Assembly (NCBI RefSeq): GCF_040371755.1
Contig: NZ_BAABWE010000001.1
Span: forward strand, 124,001 to 188,000
Length of the DNA stretch: 64,000 bases
DNA from: Bermanella sp040371755
GTDB lineage: Bacteria > Pseudomonadota > Gammaproteobacteria > Pseudomonadales > Oceanobacteraceae
Direction: 5' to 3'
A program made the position numbers and the translations under genes. Positions 27,357 to 35,051 of the stretch are shown in pieces. How positions within the stretch are numbered: the stretch's first letter is position 1; every line of letters starts with the position of its first letter. Below the pieces are notes generated by a model. It saw only the letters and a list, made by a program, of their open reading frames with translations. It was not told where the DNA came from and did not search any database.

Positions 27357-28997
27357 ATGAATCAAGCATCAAACATTAGTGTTTCTATCGGATTAGTCCG
27401 CAAAGAGTTAGAAAGCACACTACAAAAAGCAGAAAGCTACTTTTCGCAGTTCAGTGAAAACCTCGATGGTACTCACCTGAAGCTATTTGCGGATGAGTTA
27501 AATTTAGTCCGTGGTACCTTTAAATTGCTAGAGCTTTCAGGGGCAGAGGCACTTTCAGCCGAAATGCTCTCGTTGATTGGTGACGGCTCCGTAAAACAAG
27601 TATTAAAACTAGAGGTGCTAGGTCAGGCTCTTATTGGCCTTACGCAATATGTAAATATTCTGTTTGAGCAGGAAGTGGACCATCCAATTTTATTGATCCC
27701 TACTATCAATCAGGTTAGAAAGGCCGGTGGACACAGGCTATTTAGTGAGTCTCATTTCTTTAGTGTAAATTTAAGACCAAAACTCCCTGTTATCGATAAA
27801 GCAAAATTTGACATCAAACCTCACTTGCCACGCTTGCGGCTCATGTTTCAAGCGGGACTGCTAAGAGTTTTAAAAGATAAGAACCCTGAAATTGGCTTTA
27901 AGCTAATTGAACGCTCGTTAATGCTCCTTGAAAGAGGGTTACGTGGGACGCTAGCATGGCCATTCTGGTGGTCCTCTGTGGCGGCGCTTCAGGCTATCAC
28001 CTCTGAACATTACGATCTTACGCTTGCTCGCAAAATGCTTTTCTCGAGAGTCGATATACTCATGCGGGCAATGATTAAAAACGGCATAAAAGTTTTTTCA
28101 AGTCAGCATGCGAATGAGTTGCATAAAGATTTTTTGCACTTAGTAAGCTTGTCTGGCGTGAAGGAAGGTGTAATTGCAGAAGTTAAAGCTGCTTATGAAA
28201 TCAAGCCAAGTACAATAGAAGAGCAGCTTAAAATAGAGCGAAAACAACTTGCAGGGCCAGATATTGGTTCTTTCGATGCACTTTCTAAAGCATTTAAAGA
28301 GGAAATTCAAAGTGTTAAAGAAGCACTAGATGCTAGTGAGAAATCTGCATTAACCCCAGAGCAAACTGAAGAGATGCGTGAGCGCTTGGCTGGTATGGCT
28401 GGCATTTTAAAAGTTATACATCAAGATGCTCTTAGTCAGCGTTTAGAAGAACAACTAAGCCACATTATAGCGATGACTGAATTCTCTCAAGAAGAAAGAC
28501 TCACAGCCTTAGCGTCTGTGGCAGATGCACTGCTACAAGTGGAGTTAGCAAGCGATCGTTTTGGTCGTCAAGCAAATATTAATTCAAAGCAAGAGATAAT
28601 CGGTGCAGGACATTATTACGAAGCACGAATTGTTTTATATGATGAAATCAACACTGGTTTGTCTGTTTCAAAACGTGCCATCGCCTCATATGTCGATAAT
28701 AAAGATAAACTACATCTCGCCAATATTGCACAAGCATTGAGTGGTGTAAAAGGGGCGTTAATTTTCTTAAACGAGGAGCAAGCGGTTCAAGTTATTTGGG
28801 CGGCCATTCGCTTTTTAAATGAAAAAGTATTGAATACTGATCATCCGGCAGGTGAGGCAAAGCTCGAAGTTCTTGCGGATGTTCTTACCAGTATTGAATA
28901 TTACATTGAGACAGTTTCTCAATCTGATGTCGCTCCTAAGGATATTCTTAGTCTTGCAGTGAAAAGCATGGCTCAGCTTGGATACAGGATAAGCTAA
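27357..28997 (+). CDS. fimL: FimL-like regulator of type IV pili, homologous to the ChpA N-terminus
   Basis: A 546-residue soluble helical protein resembling Pseudomonas aeruginosa FimL and the N-terminal part of the hybrid kinase ChpA. FimL promotes twitching motility and cAMP/Vfr signalling and works with FimV and PilG (known there). The first Hpt-like bundle reads ELNLVRGTFKLLELSGAEALSAEML; where a true Hpt has the phospho-accepting histidine this protein has Asn49, so it should not take part in phosphotransfer. Repeated Hpt-like helical segments follow. In P. aeruginosa fimL also lies near dnaQ. The next gene begins on its stop codon. No other pilus gene is in the window. Confidence 0.8.
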   Translation: MNQASNISVSIGLVRKELESTLQKAESYFSQFSENLDGTHLKLFADELNLVRGTFKLLELSGAEALSAEMLSLIGDGSVKQVLKLEVLGQALIGLTQYVNILFEQEVDHPILLIPTINQVRKAGGHRLFSESHFFSVNLRPKLPVIDKAKFDIKPHLPRLRLMFQAGLLRVLKDKNPEIGFKLIERSLMLLERGLRGTLAWPFWWSSVAALQAITSEHYDLTLARKMLFSRVDILMRAMIKNGIKVFSSQHANELHKDFLHLVSLSGVKEGVIAEVKAAYEIKPSTIEEQLKIERKQLAGPDIGSFDALSKAFKEEIQSVKEALDASEKSALTPEQTEEMRERLAGMAGILKVIHQDALSQRLEEQLSHIIAMTEFSQEERLTALASVADALLQVELASDRFGRQANINSKQEIIGAGHYYEARIVLYDEINTGLSVSKRAIASYVDNKDKLHLANIAQALSGVKGALIFLNEEQAVQVIWAAIRFLNEKVLNTDHPAGEAKLEVLADVLTSIEYYIETVSQSDVAPKDILSLAVKSMAQLGYRIS

Positions 28998-29638
28998 TGG
29001 GTATCTACCTTCTTATATTTGTTTTTTTGGTTGTTGCCTTGGCGGCTTTATTTCTGGCTGTAAGATCCCTCGTCTCAAAAACTTGGTTTTTGCAATGGCT
29101 CAGAGGCACTATCGGTATATTAGCCATTATAGGTGCAGTACTGAGTGTATTGTTGATTGTTAATTTGATCCAATACGGTACAGCAGATGAAGGGCAGGTA
29201 ATTGCTACGCTAGCGTTTGCCGAAGTTAATGACCAAGAATACGACGTAGAGCTAACTGATTCGGCTAATAATCGTAAATTGTATCGAGTAAACGGCGACC
29301 AGTGGCAGCTTGACGTGAGGCTCATTAAGTTTTCATCTTGGTTTGATGGGGATTTACCCGCTTTTAAATTGGATAGGCTTTCAGGTCGATACTTATCTCT
29401 AGAGCAGCAAAATAATAGTCAGTCAAAGGCGTATGATTTGGCAGATGTATTCTGGGTGGATACATGGGGTTGGTTTGCCAAGCAGCGTTGGCTTGAAGCC
29501 TTACAGGTTAAGTATGGATCCGCAACTTATATGCCCATGGCTGATGGGGCAATCTATCAGATTAGATTATTTCAGGATGGCCTAGATGCTAGTGCAGTTA
29601 ATGATCAGGCCAAAGAGGCTTTAAGTGCGTGGCAATAA
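28997..29638 (+). CDS. Two-TM membrane protein with C-terminal soluble domain, function unknown
   Basis: A 213-residue protein with two hydrophobic helices (about 2-24 and 36-60) joined by a basic loop, then a domain of about 150 residues probably in the periplasm, with an alternating polar/hydrophobic pattern and several Trp residues (SSWFDGD, FWVDTWGWFAKQRW). I do not recognise a catalytic motif. It is translationally coupled to fimL (TAATG), so a role with FimL in the envelope or pilus pathway is possible but unproven. A strong terminator closes the operon. Confidence 0.75.
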   Translation: MGIYLLIFVFLVVALAALFLAVRSLVSKTWFLQWLRGTIGILAIIGAVLSVLLIVNLIQYGTADEGQVIATLAFAEVNDQEYDVELTDSANNRKLYRVNGDQWQLDVRLIKFSSWFDGDLPAFKLDRLSGRYLSLEQQNNSQSKAYDLADVFWVDTWGWFAKQRWLEALQVKYGSATYMPMADGAIYQIRLFQDGLDASAVNDQAKEALSAWQ

Positions 29639-29639
29639 A

Positions 29640-29664
29640 AAAAGGGGCTAATTAGCCCCTTTAA
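29640..29664. terminator. Bidirectional terminator
   Basis: A perfect palindromic stem, AAAGGGGCTAAT / ATTAGCCCCTTT, at 29641-29662, with flanking A and T runs, between the convergent two-TM protein gene and the SCP2 gene. Confidence 0.88.
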
Positions 29665-29678
29665 TCATTTAGGTTGGC

Positions 29679-29993
29679 TTATTGTGGAAATAAGTCACCT
29701 AAACGGGTGGCAAGCATCATATCGCCTTCAGCGCGTAGCTGACCGGCCATGAACGCCTGCATACCATCGGTTTCACCAGTCATGATAGCAATAAGGGTTT
29801 CACTATTGAGGATTAACGTAACAGAAGGATCTTCGTGATCACCGTTACCTAGTTCAAATGCACCGTCTTTAATAGCGATGTAGTAATTGTCGCCATCTTC
29901 AATGCTGAATTGAAATACGTTATCCATGCCAGAGGCGGCATCAGCATTAAATCGTGCCTTCATTTGTTCAATGATGTCAGCAACTGAAGTCAT
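29679..29993 (-). CDS. SCP2 sterol-binding domain protein
   Basis: A 104-residue single-domain protein of the SCP2 family, whose hydrophobic tunnel binds lipids or fatty acyl-CoA. The order DNVFQFSIEDGDNYYIAIKDGAFELGNGDHEDPSVTLILNSETLIAIMTGETDGMQAFMAGQLRAEGD is reduced here to its key points: the strand-forming FQF and YYIAIKDG, then the family helix-turn MTGETDGMQAFMAGQLR. The protein is cytoplasmic, with no signal peptide. It is a single-gene unit facing away from sohB, with AGGAA before the ATG. The ligand is not predictable; a link to beta-oxidation is only a guess. Confidence 0.9.
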   Translation of the reverse strand: MTSVADIIEQMKARFNADAASGMDNVFQFSIEDGDNYYIAIKDGAFELGNGDHEDPSVTLILNSETLIAIMTGETDGMQAFMAGQLRAEGDMMLATRLGDLFPQ

Positions 29994-30228
29994 ATCGTGT
30001 TCCTATGTAGAATGTATATTAATGGCCATGCTCTAATTCAACTGGCAGGCTCTAAAGTGACTGCATTTAAGCAGAACAATGTGAGATTAGGTAAGCTAAG
30101 TCAGGCTGTCAACAATTTTTCATACAAGCGTTTGAATTTCACGGTAAATGAATCCCATCTGACTGCTAGTTAATGACCCACTAAGTGGTTACACTAATAA
30201 AAAAATACTTATAAATTAAGGATATAGC

Positions 30229-31245
30229 GTGGAATTTTTATCTGAATACGGCCTTTTCTTGGCTAAATCCGCCACTTTTGTGGTTGTAGTTGCCATTATT
30301 ATTGGATTGATTGCTAGCGTAGGACAAAAGGCAAAACCTGAGAAGCTCACTGTTGAACATCTTAATGACAAACTCGATAAACTCAAAAAACAACTGCAGT
30401 CTGAAGTATTAACTAAGAAGCAGCTCAAGGAGTTAGCAAAAAAAGAAAAAACCGAAGCTAAAGCTAAAGAAAAATCCTTAGAAGTAAAAGAAAAGGTATA
30501 CGTACTTAACTTTAATGGCGACATTAAAGCTTCTCAAAGTGAACATTTAAAAGATGAAATCACTGCTTTATTAAGCCTTAACGATCATATTGATGAGGTG
30601 GTTGTAAAGGTTGAAAGTGGCGGCGGCATGGTTCACCAGTATGGATACGCAGCTTCTCAATTAGATCGGATAAAATCACAGGGTATTCCACTTACTATTT
30701 GTGTCGATAAAGTAGCAGCCAGTGGCGGTTATATGATGGCTGTTGTGGCAGATAAAATTATTGCTGCACCATTTGCAATAATCGGCTCAATAGGCGTGAT
30801 TGCCCAGCTGCCTAATTTCAATAAACTATTAAAAAAACATGATGTGGACTTCGAAGTTCATACGGCAGGGGAGTACAAAAGAACGCTAACCTTGTTTGGT
30901 GAAAACACTGACAAAGCCCGTGAAAAATTCAAAGAAGATTTAAAAGATGTTCACGTGTTATTTAAAAACTTTATCAGTAGTCATCGCGATAATATTAACC
31001 TTGATGAGGTTGCCAATGGTGATGTTTGGTATGGGCAAGATGCCATTAAGCAAAGTTTGATTGATGAGGTTTCAACAAGCGATGATTATCTATTGTCGCG
31101 CTGCCAAACTGCCGATGTTTACTTATTAAAAAGCGAAGAAAAGAAACCATTATTGAAACGCCTTGGCGCCAGTGCACAAGAAGGCATTAGTACTTCAATT
31201 GAAAAAACAATCGAAAAACTCGCATTTACTAAATGGTACCTTTAG
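30229..31245 (+). CDS. sohB: SohB, inner-membrane S49-family serine protease
   Basis: A 338-residue signal-peptide-peptidase-like protease. One N-terminal transmembrane helix (about 12-32) is followed by a charged linker and the S49 domain. The Ser-Lys dyad is Ser165 (KVAASGGYMMA) and Lys217 (GEYKRTLTLFGENTD). The N-terminal domain SohB_N, rich in Lys/Glu, is present at about 35-90. The start is a GTG at 30229. It is followed after 14 bases by an oxidoreductase gene on the same strand, probably one transcript. Physiological substrate is unknown even in E. coli. Confidence 0.95.
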   Translation: MEFLSEYGLFLAKSATFVVVVAIIIGLIASVGQKAKPEKLTVEHLNDKLDKLKKQLQSEVLTKKQLKELAKKEKTEAKAKEKSLEVKEKVYVLNFNGDIKASQSEHLKDEITALLSLNDHIDEVVVKVESGGGMVHQYGYAASQLDRIKSQGIPLTICVDKVAASGGYMMAVVADKIIAAPFAIIGSIGVIAQLPNFNKLLKKHDVDFEVHTAGEYKRTLTLFGENTDKAREKFKEDLKDVHVLFKNFISSHRDNINLDEVANGDVWYGQDAIKQSLIDEVSTSDDYLLSRCQTADVYLLKSEEKKPLLKRLGASAQEGISTSIEKTIEKLAFTKWYL

Positions 31246-31259
31246 CTTTGGGATAGCTT

Positions 31260-32240
31260 ATGAAATATTCAGCTCTAGTTGTTACAGAAAATGACAGGGA
31301 ATTCTCAGCGGCCATTGAATCCTTAGATACAAGTGATTTGCCTGACGGTGAAATACTTATAAAGGTGAGTTATTCCAGCGTGAACTTTAAGGATGCCTTA
31401 TCATTTTCTGGTAATAAAGGCGTTACACGTTCTTATCCGCACACACCGGGTATTGATGCTGTAGGTACGGTAATTGAATCTACTCATTCTAATTTCAAGG
31501 TCGAAGATAAAGTTATAGTGACAGGCTATGACCTAGGTATGAATACAAGTGGAGGGTTCGGTGAGTATATACGTGTACCTTCATCTTGGGTCCTGCATTT
31601 ACCAGAAAACATTACAGAACTTGACTCTATGGCTTGGGGGACAGCTGGAATTACTGCTGCCTTATGTGTCGATAAGCTAATTAGTAACGGTATTAGTAAA
31701 TCAAAACCTATTTTAGTTTCAGGTGCTACAGGTGGTGTGGGTAGTATCTCGATCATGCTGCTTGATAAGCTAGGTTATTACGTTCACGCATTAACGAGTA
31801 AAGCTGAAAGCAGTGAATATTTGAAAGCCATCGGTGCTAAAGAGATCCATTTGTTATCAGATTTCATTGATGAATCTAAGCGGCCAATTTTAAAGCCTTT
31901 GTTTAGTGCAGCTGTGGATGTTGCTGGTGGTAATGTATTAAGCTCTATTTTAAAAACTCTGGATTATGGTGGTTCTGTGGCTTGTTGCGGTTTGGTTGCA
32001 TCACCAGAGATTAATACCAGTGTTTTTCCGTTTATATTAAGAGATATTTCTTTGTTAGGGGTGGATTCGGTAGAGCTTCCTCTGACTCGAAAGCAAGAGA
32101 TTTGGAATAAGATCGCAACTAACTGGCAACTGCCGGAGCTTATAAAGCATTGCGAGGTTATTAATAAAGAGCAGTTAATTGACGTTATGGGAAATATGTT
32201 GAAAGGCCAAATTAGTGGACGCTTTATCGTTCAGCATTAA
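31260..32240 (+). CDS. AcuI/YhdH-type NADPH-dependent acrylyl-CoA reductase
   Basis: A 326-residue zinc-free medium-chain dehydrogenase/reductase. The quinone-oxidoreductase fold is shown by SSVNFKDALSFSGNKGVTRSYPHTPGID split across positions about 38-68, with NFKDAL and PGIDAVG as key residues, and by the Rossmann loop SGATGGVGS (about 158-166). It lacks zinc-ligand cysteines. AcuI/YhdH enzymes reduce acrylyl-CoA to propionyl-CoA, protecting against acrylate, for example from DMSP breakdown in marine bacteria (known for the family). It runs 14 bases after sohB and its end overlaps the convergent antiporter gene by 4 bases. Confidence 0.88.
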   Translation: MKYSALVVTENDREFSAAIESLDTSDLPDGEILIKVSYSSVNFKDALSFSGNKGVTRSYPHTPGIDAVGTVIESTHSNFKVEDKVIVTGYDLGMNTSGGFGEYIRVPSSWVLHLPENITELDSMAWGTAGITAALCVDKLISNGISKSKPILVSGATGGVGSISIMLLDKLGYYVHALTSKAESSEYLKAIGAKEIHLLSDFIDESKRPILKPLFSAAVDVAGGNVLSSILKTLDYGGSVACCGLVASPEINTSVFPFILRDISLLGVDSVELPLTRKQEIWNKIATNWQLPELIKHCEVINKEQLIDVMGNMLKGQISGRFIVQH

Positions 32241-33400
32241 TCCCGCCTTAGTCTACTTGAAGGAGCAATTGGATTAGGGTACTTAAAAATCACAATGTAA
32301 GTTGAAACAATAAAAGTGATTACGGCAGTTGCTTGTATTGTATGCGCTGCATTTTCACCAATTAAATTGGAAGCAATGGCCAAATAAGAGATCAATAAAG
32401 AAAACTCACTTATTTGGCCAAGCCTAAACCCAATGTCCCATGAAAGCGTGTTTTTCTCAGATTGTTGATTTAGCAATAATTTAAAAGTGACAGGTTTAAT
32501 AATAATTACAAGAGCGCTTAATATTAATGCATACAACCAAATGTCAGCTAATACATGTAATTTAAATCCGGCTCCTAGCGTGAAGAAAAACAACACTAAA
32601 AAGAAGTCGCGAATAGGTTTTAGTTTTTCAGTCATAAATTGAGCAACAGGGTGGGTTGCTAGGGTAATCCCTGCTACAAATGCCCCCATTTCTTTTGATA
32701 ACCCTAAGTAAGCTCCTAATTCGGCCACACCTAAGCACCAGCCAATAGCCATAAGGAATAAGTATTCATGAAACAAATCGAATTTAACCAATAAAGGTAG
32801 AATTACCCATTTAACAAAATAGTAAGAGAATAAAATTAGACAGGGCAATGCAATGGCTGTTATTGCAAAGTCAGAAGCCCCGCCTCCCGATGTAGCCCCC
32901 CCTAGAACTAAAAGTGTGATAATAGCAATCATATCTTGCAGTAATAGCAGACCAACCATTAATTCACCCATGTGCTTGTGGTGCAATACCGTGGTAGGTA
33001 AAAGCTTAATACCTATAATAGTACTGGAGAACATGAGTGCAGCGCCGGTAACAAGGGATTCTGTTTGATTAAAGCCAAAGCTTATAGCTGCCAAGTAACC
33101 GGTCGCAAAAAATATAAGCGAGCTAGCGATAGCCACGAGACTAGCCTTTTTAAGTACATGAGCGAGACTTTTGGGCTGCATATCTAAACCCAATAAGAAC
33201 AACAAGAACACAATGCCGATATGAGCAATTTCGCCCAACTGATGAGCATCGCCAACCCAACCCATAACGGATGGTCCAGCAATAACTCCAAGTGCTACGT
33301 AAGCAACAATGATTGGCTGATGGGTATATAAAGATATGGTAGCTAAAACTGCTGCACCACTAAAAATAATAAAAAACGAAAAAAACAGATTGTATTCCAT
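32237..33400 (-). CDS. CPA2-family cation:proton antiporter without RCK domain
   Basis: A 387-residue Kef-type antiporter with about 12-13 transmembrane helices (Na+/H+ exchanger domain). Motifs include HIGIVFLLFLLGLDMQP and GAALMFSSTIIGIKLLP, typical of KefB/KefC cores. It ends shortly after the membrane domain, so the C-terminal TrkA-N/RCK nucleotide-binding domain that gates Kef channels is missing; short homologues of this type are common. It may exchange K+ or Na+ for H+. Its start lies next to the 383-base gap before the secreted hydrolase. Confidence 0.88.
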   Translation of the reverse strand: MEYNLFFSFFIIFSGAAVLATISLYTHQPIIVAYVALGVIAGPSVMGWVGDAHQLGEIAHIGIVFLLFLLGLDMQPKSLAHVLKKASLVAIASSLIFFATGYLAAISFGFNQTESLVTGAALMFSSTIIGIKLLPTTVLHHKHMGELMVGLLLLQDMIAIITLLVLGGATSGGGASDFAITAIALPCLILFSYYFVKWVILPLLVKFDLFHEYLFLMAIGWCLGVAELGAYLGLSKEMGAFVAGITLATHPVAQFMTEKLKPIRDFFLVLFFFTLGAGFKLHVLADIWLYALILSALVIIIKPVTFKLLLNQQSEKNTLSWDIGFRLGQISEFSLLISYLAIASNLIGENAAHTIQATAVITFIVSTYIVIFKYPNPIAPSSRLRRD

Positions 33401-33783
33401 AACGTGCTTCCATAGTGATTATCTAAGCGTGATATAAAACCCCTGTGTAGTAAAGCGAAAAGGTCTAAATGGCTATTTGTTTGTTCTTTTTCGAGTTAAT
33501 AGCTTTATTGATCATCAGAATTGCTAAAAGACTAAAAATCTAACGGATTATTACCTGTATTGGTCTAATGTGGCCAATTATAAGAGATTATTTTGAAAAA
33601 CGTCTAATACTAAATACACATACAATAAAAATACATAAGACATTTTGGGTCAGTGCTTATTAATTGGCCAATATGCGCCTATCATTCAATTCTTAGGGGG
33701 AATAGGATTTGTAAACAGGGTCGAGCAACTGCTCGACTTATAACAAAAATAATAAAACAACCAAATACTGGAGATAGTATCCT
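33401..33783. other. 383-bp intergenic region, upstream of the secreted hydrolase
   Basis: This AT-rich gap separates two divergent genes. It contains the 10-bp palindrome ATTGGCCAAT (33663-33672) and a perfect inverted repeat at 33720-33737 listed separately. I find no convincing ORF, tRNA or standard -35/-10 pair with proper spacing. It probably holds divergent promoters and the hydrolase leader. Confidence 0.6.
33720..33737 (+). repeat. Perfect inverted repeat in the hydrolase leader
   Basis: GTCGAGC and GCTCGAC flank a 4-base AACT loop, 46 bases before the start codon of the secreted hydrolase. It has no T run, so it is not a normal terminator; an operator or an mRNA 5' stem-loop are the likely choices. 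Confidence 0.7.
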
Positions 33784-34479
33784 ATGTTAAGTTTTAATAA
33801 CCTTTTAGTTAAAGGCGCTGCGGTTGCGGCTCTCTCTGCAGCCTTTGCGATGCCTTCTTTCGCTTCTACCGGTGGTGGCGATCGTTGTAGCGTAACTCGT
33901 ATATCTGGGGCTTCGTCTACTTTCTATGTGCCAAGTGGTGGTTCTGGTACTTACAATATCCTAGGTTGGGGTAATGGTACTGGCGGTTCTTCGTACACTT
34001 ATAGTGGCGTTCTAGAGTCTATCGCTGAACAATGTATCTTTGTTGCAGCTGCAAATACTGCAAACTCTGGTACTGGTCGTGAAGTAGCAAATGCAGTTAA
34101 CGATGCTAAAAACCGTTACAGTAATATCTTAGGTTCTAACCCTAAAGTATGTACTTCTGGTCACTCTCAAGGTGGCGGCGGTTCTTTCAATGCTGCAAAT
34201 CGCCTTGGTGCTGATTGTGTAATCGCAGTTCAGCCTGATACTGTTTACACTACAAGCATTTACAGCCCAGTAGCGAGCAATGTTGATGTGGCTTGTATTT
34301 TTAGTTGGTCTGACGTGCTGGCTCCAGCGCTTCCGTTTAACTCTCTAGCATGTCGTGCTAATTCAACTCGTTACACTGAAGACCTTACTTTAGGTACTCA
34401 CTTCACTATCACTTATGGTGACGGTGGTGCTCCTGGTGATTCAATGCGTAGCTTTGCTAGACGTTGGTTGGCAAACTAA
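33784..34479 (+). CDS. Small secreted cysteine-rich alpha/beta hydrolase, polyester-hydrolase/cutinase-like
   Basis: A 231-residue exported protein; a Sec signal peptide ends near SFA27. The mature part of about 204 residues is short for an alpha/beta hydrolase. The nucleophile elbow is GHSQGGGG with Ser128. By pattern alignment with the PETase/cutinase-like dienelactone-hydrolase group, Asp177 (WSDVLAP) and His206 (GTHFT) complete the triad. Six cysteines (35, 84, 123, 145, 171, 190) suggest three disulfides, supporting a periplasmic or extracellular site. GGAG lies 10 bases ahead of the ATG. The gene is monocistronic with its own terminator. An ester or polyester substrate is inferred; chlorophyllase-like or PHB-depolymerase-like activity is an alternative. 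Confidence 0.8.
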   Translation: MLSFNNLLVKGAAVAALSAAFAMPSFASTGGGDRCSVTRISGASSTFYVPSGGSGTYNILGWGNGTGGSSYTYSGVLESIAEQCIFVAAANTANSGTGREVANAVNDAKNRYSNILGSNPKVCTSGHSQGGGGSFNAANRLGADCVIAVQPDTVYTTSIYSPVASNVDVACIFSWSDVLAPALPFNSLACRANSTRYTEDLTLGTHFTITYGDGGAPGDSMRSFARRWLAN

Positions 34480-34519
34480 TAAATATTCATAATTTAATTT
34501 ATTAAAATATGATATTTAG

Positions 34520-34556
34520 AACCCCAATCTCTAATAGAGGTTGGGGTTGTTTTTTT
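34520..34556 (+). terminator. Rho-independent terminator of the secreted hydrolase
   Basis: AACCCCAA pairs with TTGGGGTT, with an inner CTCT/AGAG stem, followed by GTTTTTTT. Confidence 0.93.
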
Positions 34557-34565
34557 AGGGGGGAA

Positions 34566-35051
34566 TTAAGCTTTGCGTCTAAATAGAGGGGTATTTAAAT
34601 CGTAAGCTAACTGATATGGGTCACTGAATGTGGAGAAGTAATTTAATGCTTTTTGTGCGTCCAGACCATCTTTTAAAAGATAAGTGTCAAAGCCACAGCG
34701 CTTCATGAAATAAAGCTGATCAATTAACACATCACCAATAGCGCGTATTTCACCTTCATAACCAAAGCGCTCTTTTAAAAGTCGCGCTAGGCTGTAGCCT
34801 CGTCCATCAGCAAAAGCAGGGAAATTAACCGCAATGACCGGAAAGCTATTTAAATGATCCTTAAGTAATTCAAGATCCGCATCGGCATTTAGGAAGACTG
34901 AAACGTCACCGCGAGCTTTTAGCTTGTCAATATTTTCAAGCCAGTATTTCGAGTCCACCAATATACTACCGCTAGGTAGCGGTGCGTCAGTATCTGTTAC
35001 AAGTAACCAAGGGTTCTCAAGGATAGTTGTCTGATTAATTAGATTTTGCAT
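34566..35051 (-). CDS. DUF934 protein associated with sulfite reductase
   Basis: A 161-residue cytoplasmic protein of the DUF934 family, nearly always encoded directly downstream of the cysI-type sulfite reductase in this lineage. Conserved segments include NFPAFADGRGYSLARLLKERFGY and GEIRAIGDVLIDQLYFMKRCGFD. It is thought to assist assimilatory sulfite reduction, perhaps as an electron-transfer or assembly partner, but no function is proven. The ATG at 35051 (MQNLINQTT) is used; the frame is open for 20 more codons upstream inside cysI. It overlaps cysI by 17 bases, so the two form an operon. Confidence 0.88.
   Translation of the reverse strand: MQNLINQTTILENPWLLVTDTDAPLPSGSILVDSKYWLENIDKLKARGDVSVFLNADADLELLKDHLNSFPVIAVNFPAFADGRGYSLARLLKERFGYEGEIRAIGDVLIDQLYFMKRCGFDTYLLKDGLDAQKALNYFSTFSDPYQLAYDLNTPLFRRKA

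Noticed and set aside
29005..29325. 106-codon minus-strand ORF opposite the two-TM protein
   Set aside because: The plus-strand gene has coupling to fimL and clear transmembrane helices; the reverse frame is low-complexity Ser/Thr.
33709..33744. TTGTAA and TATAAC as the promoter of the secreted hydrolase
   Set aside because: The spacing of 24 bases is too long for sigma70, and the pair spans the inverted repeat.
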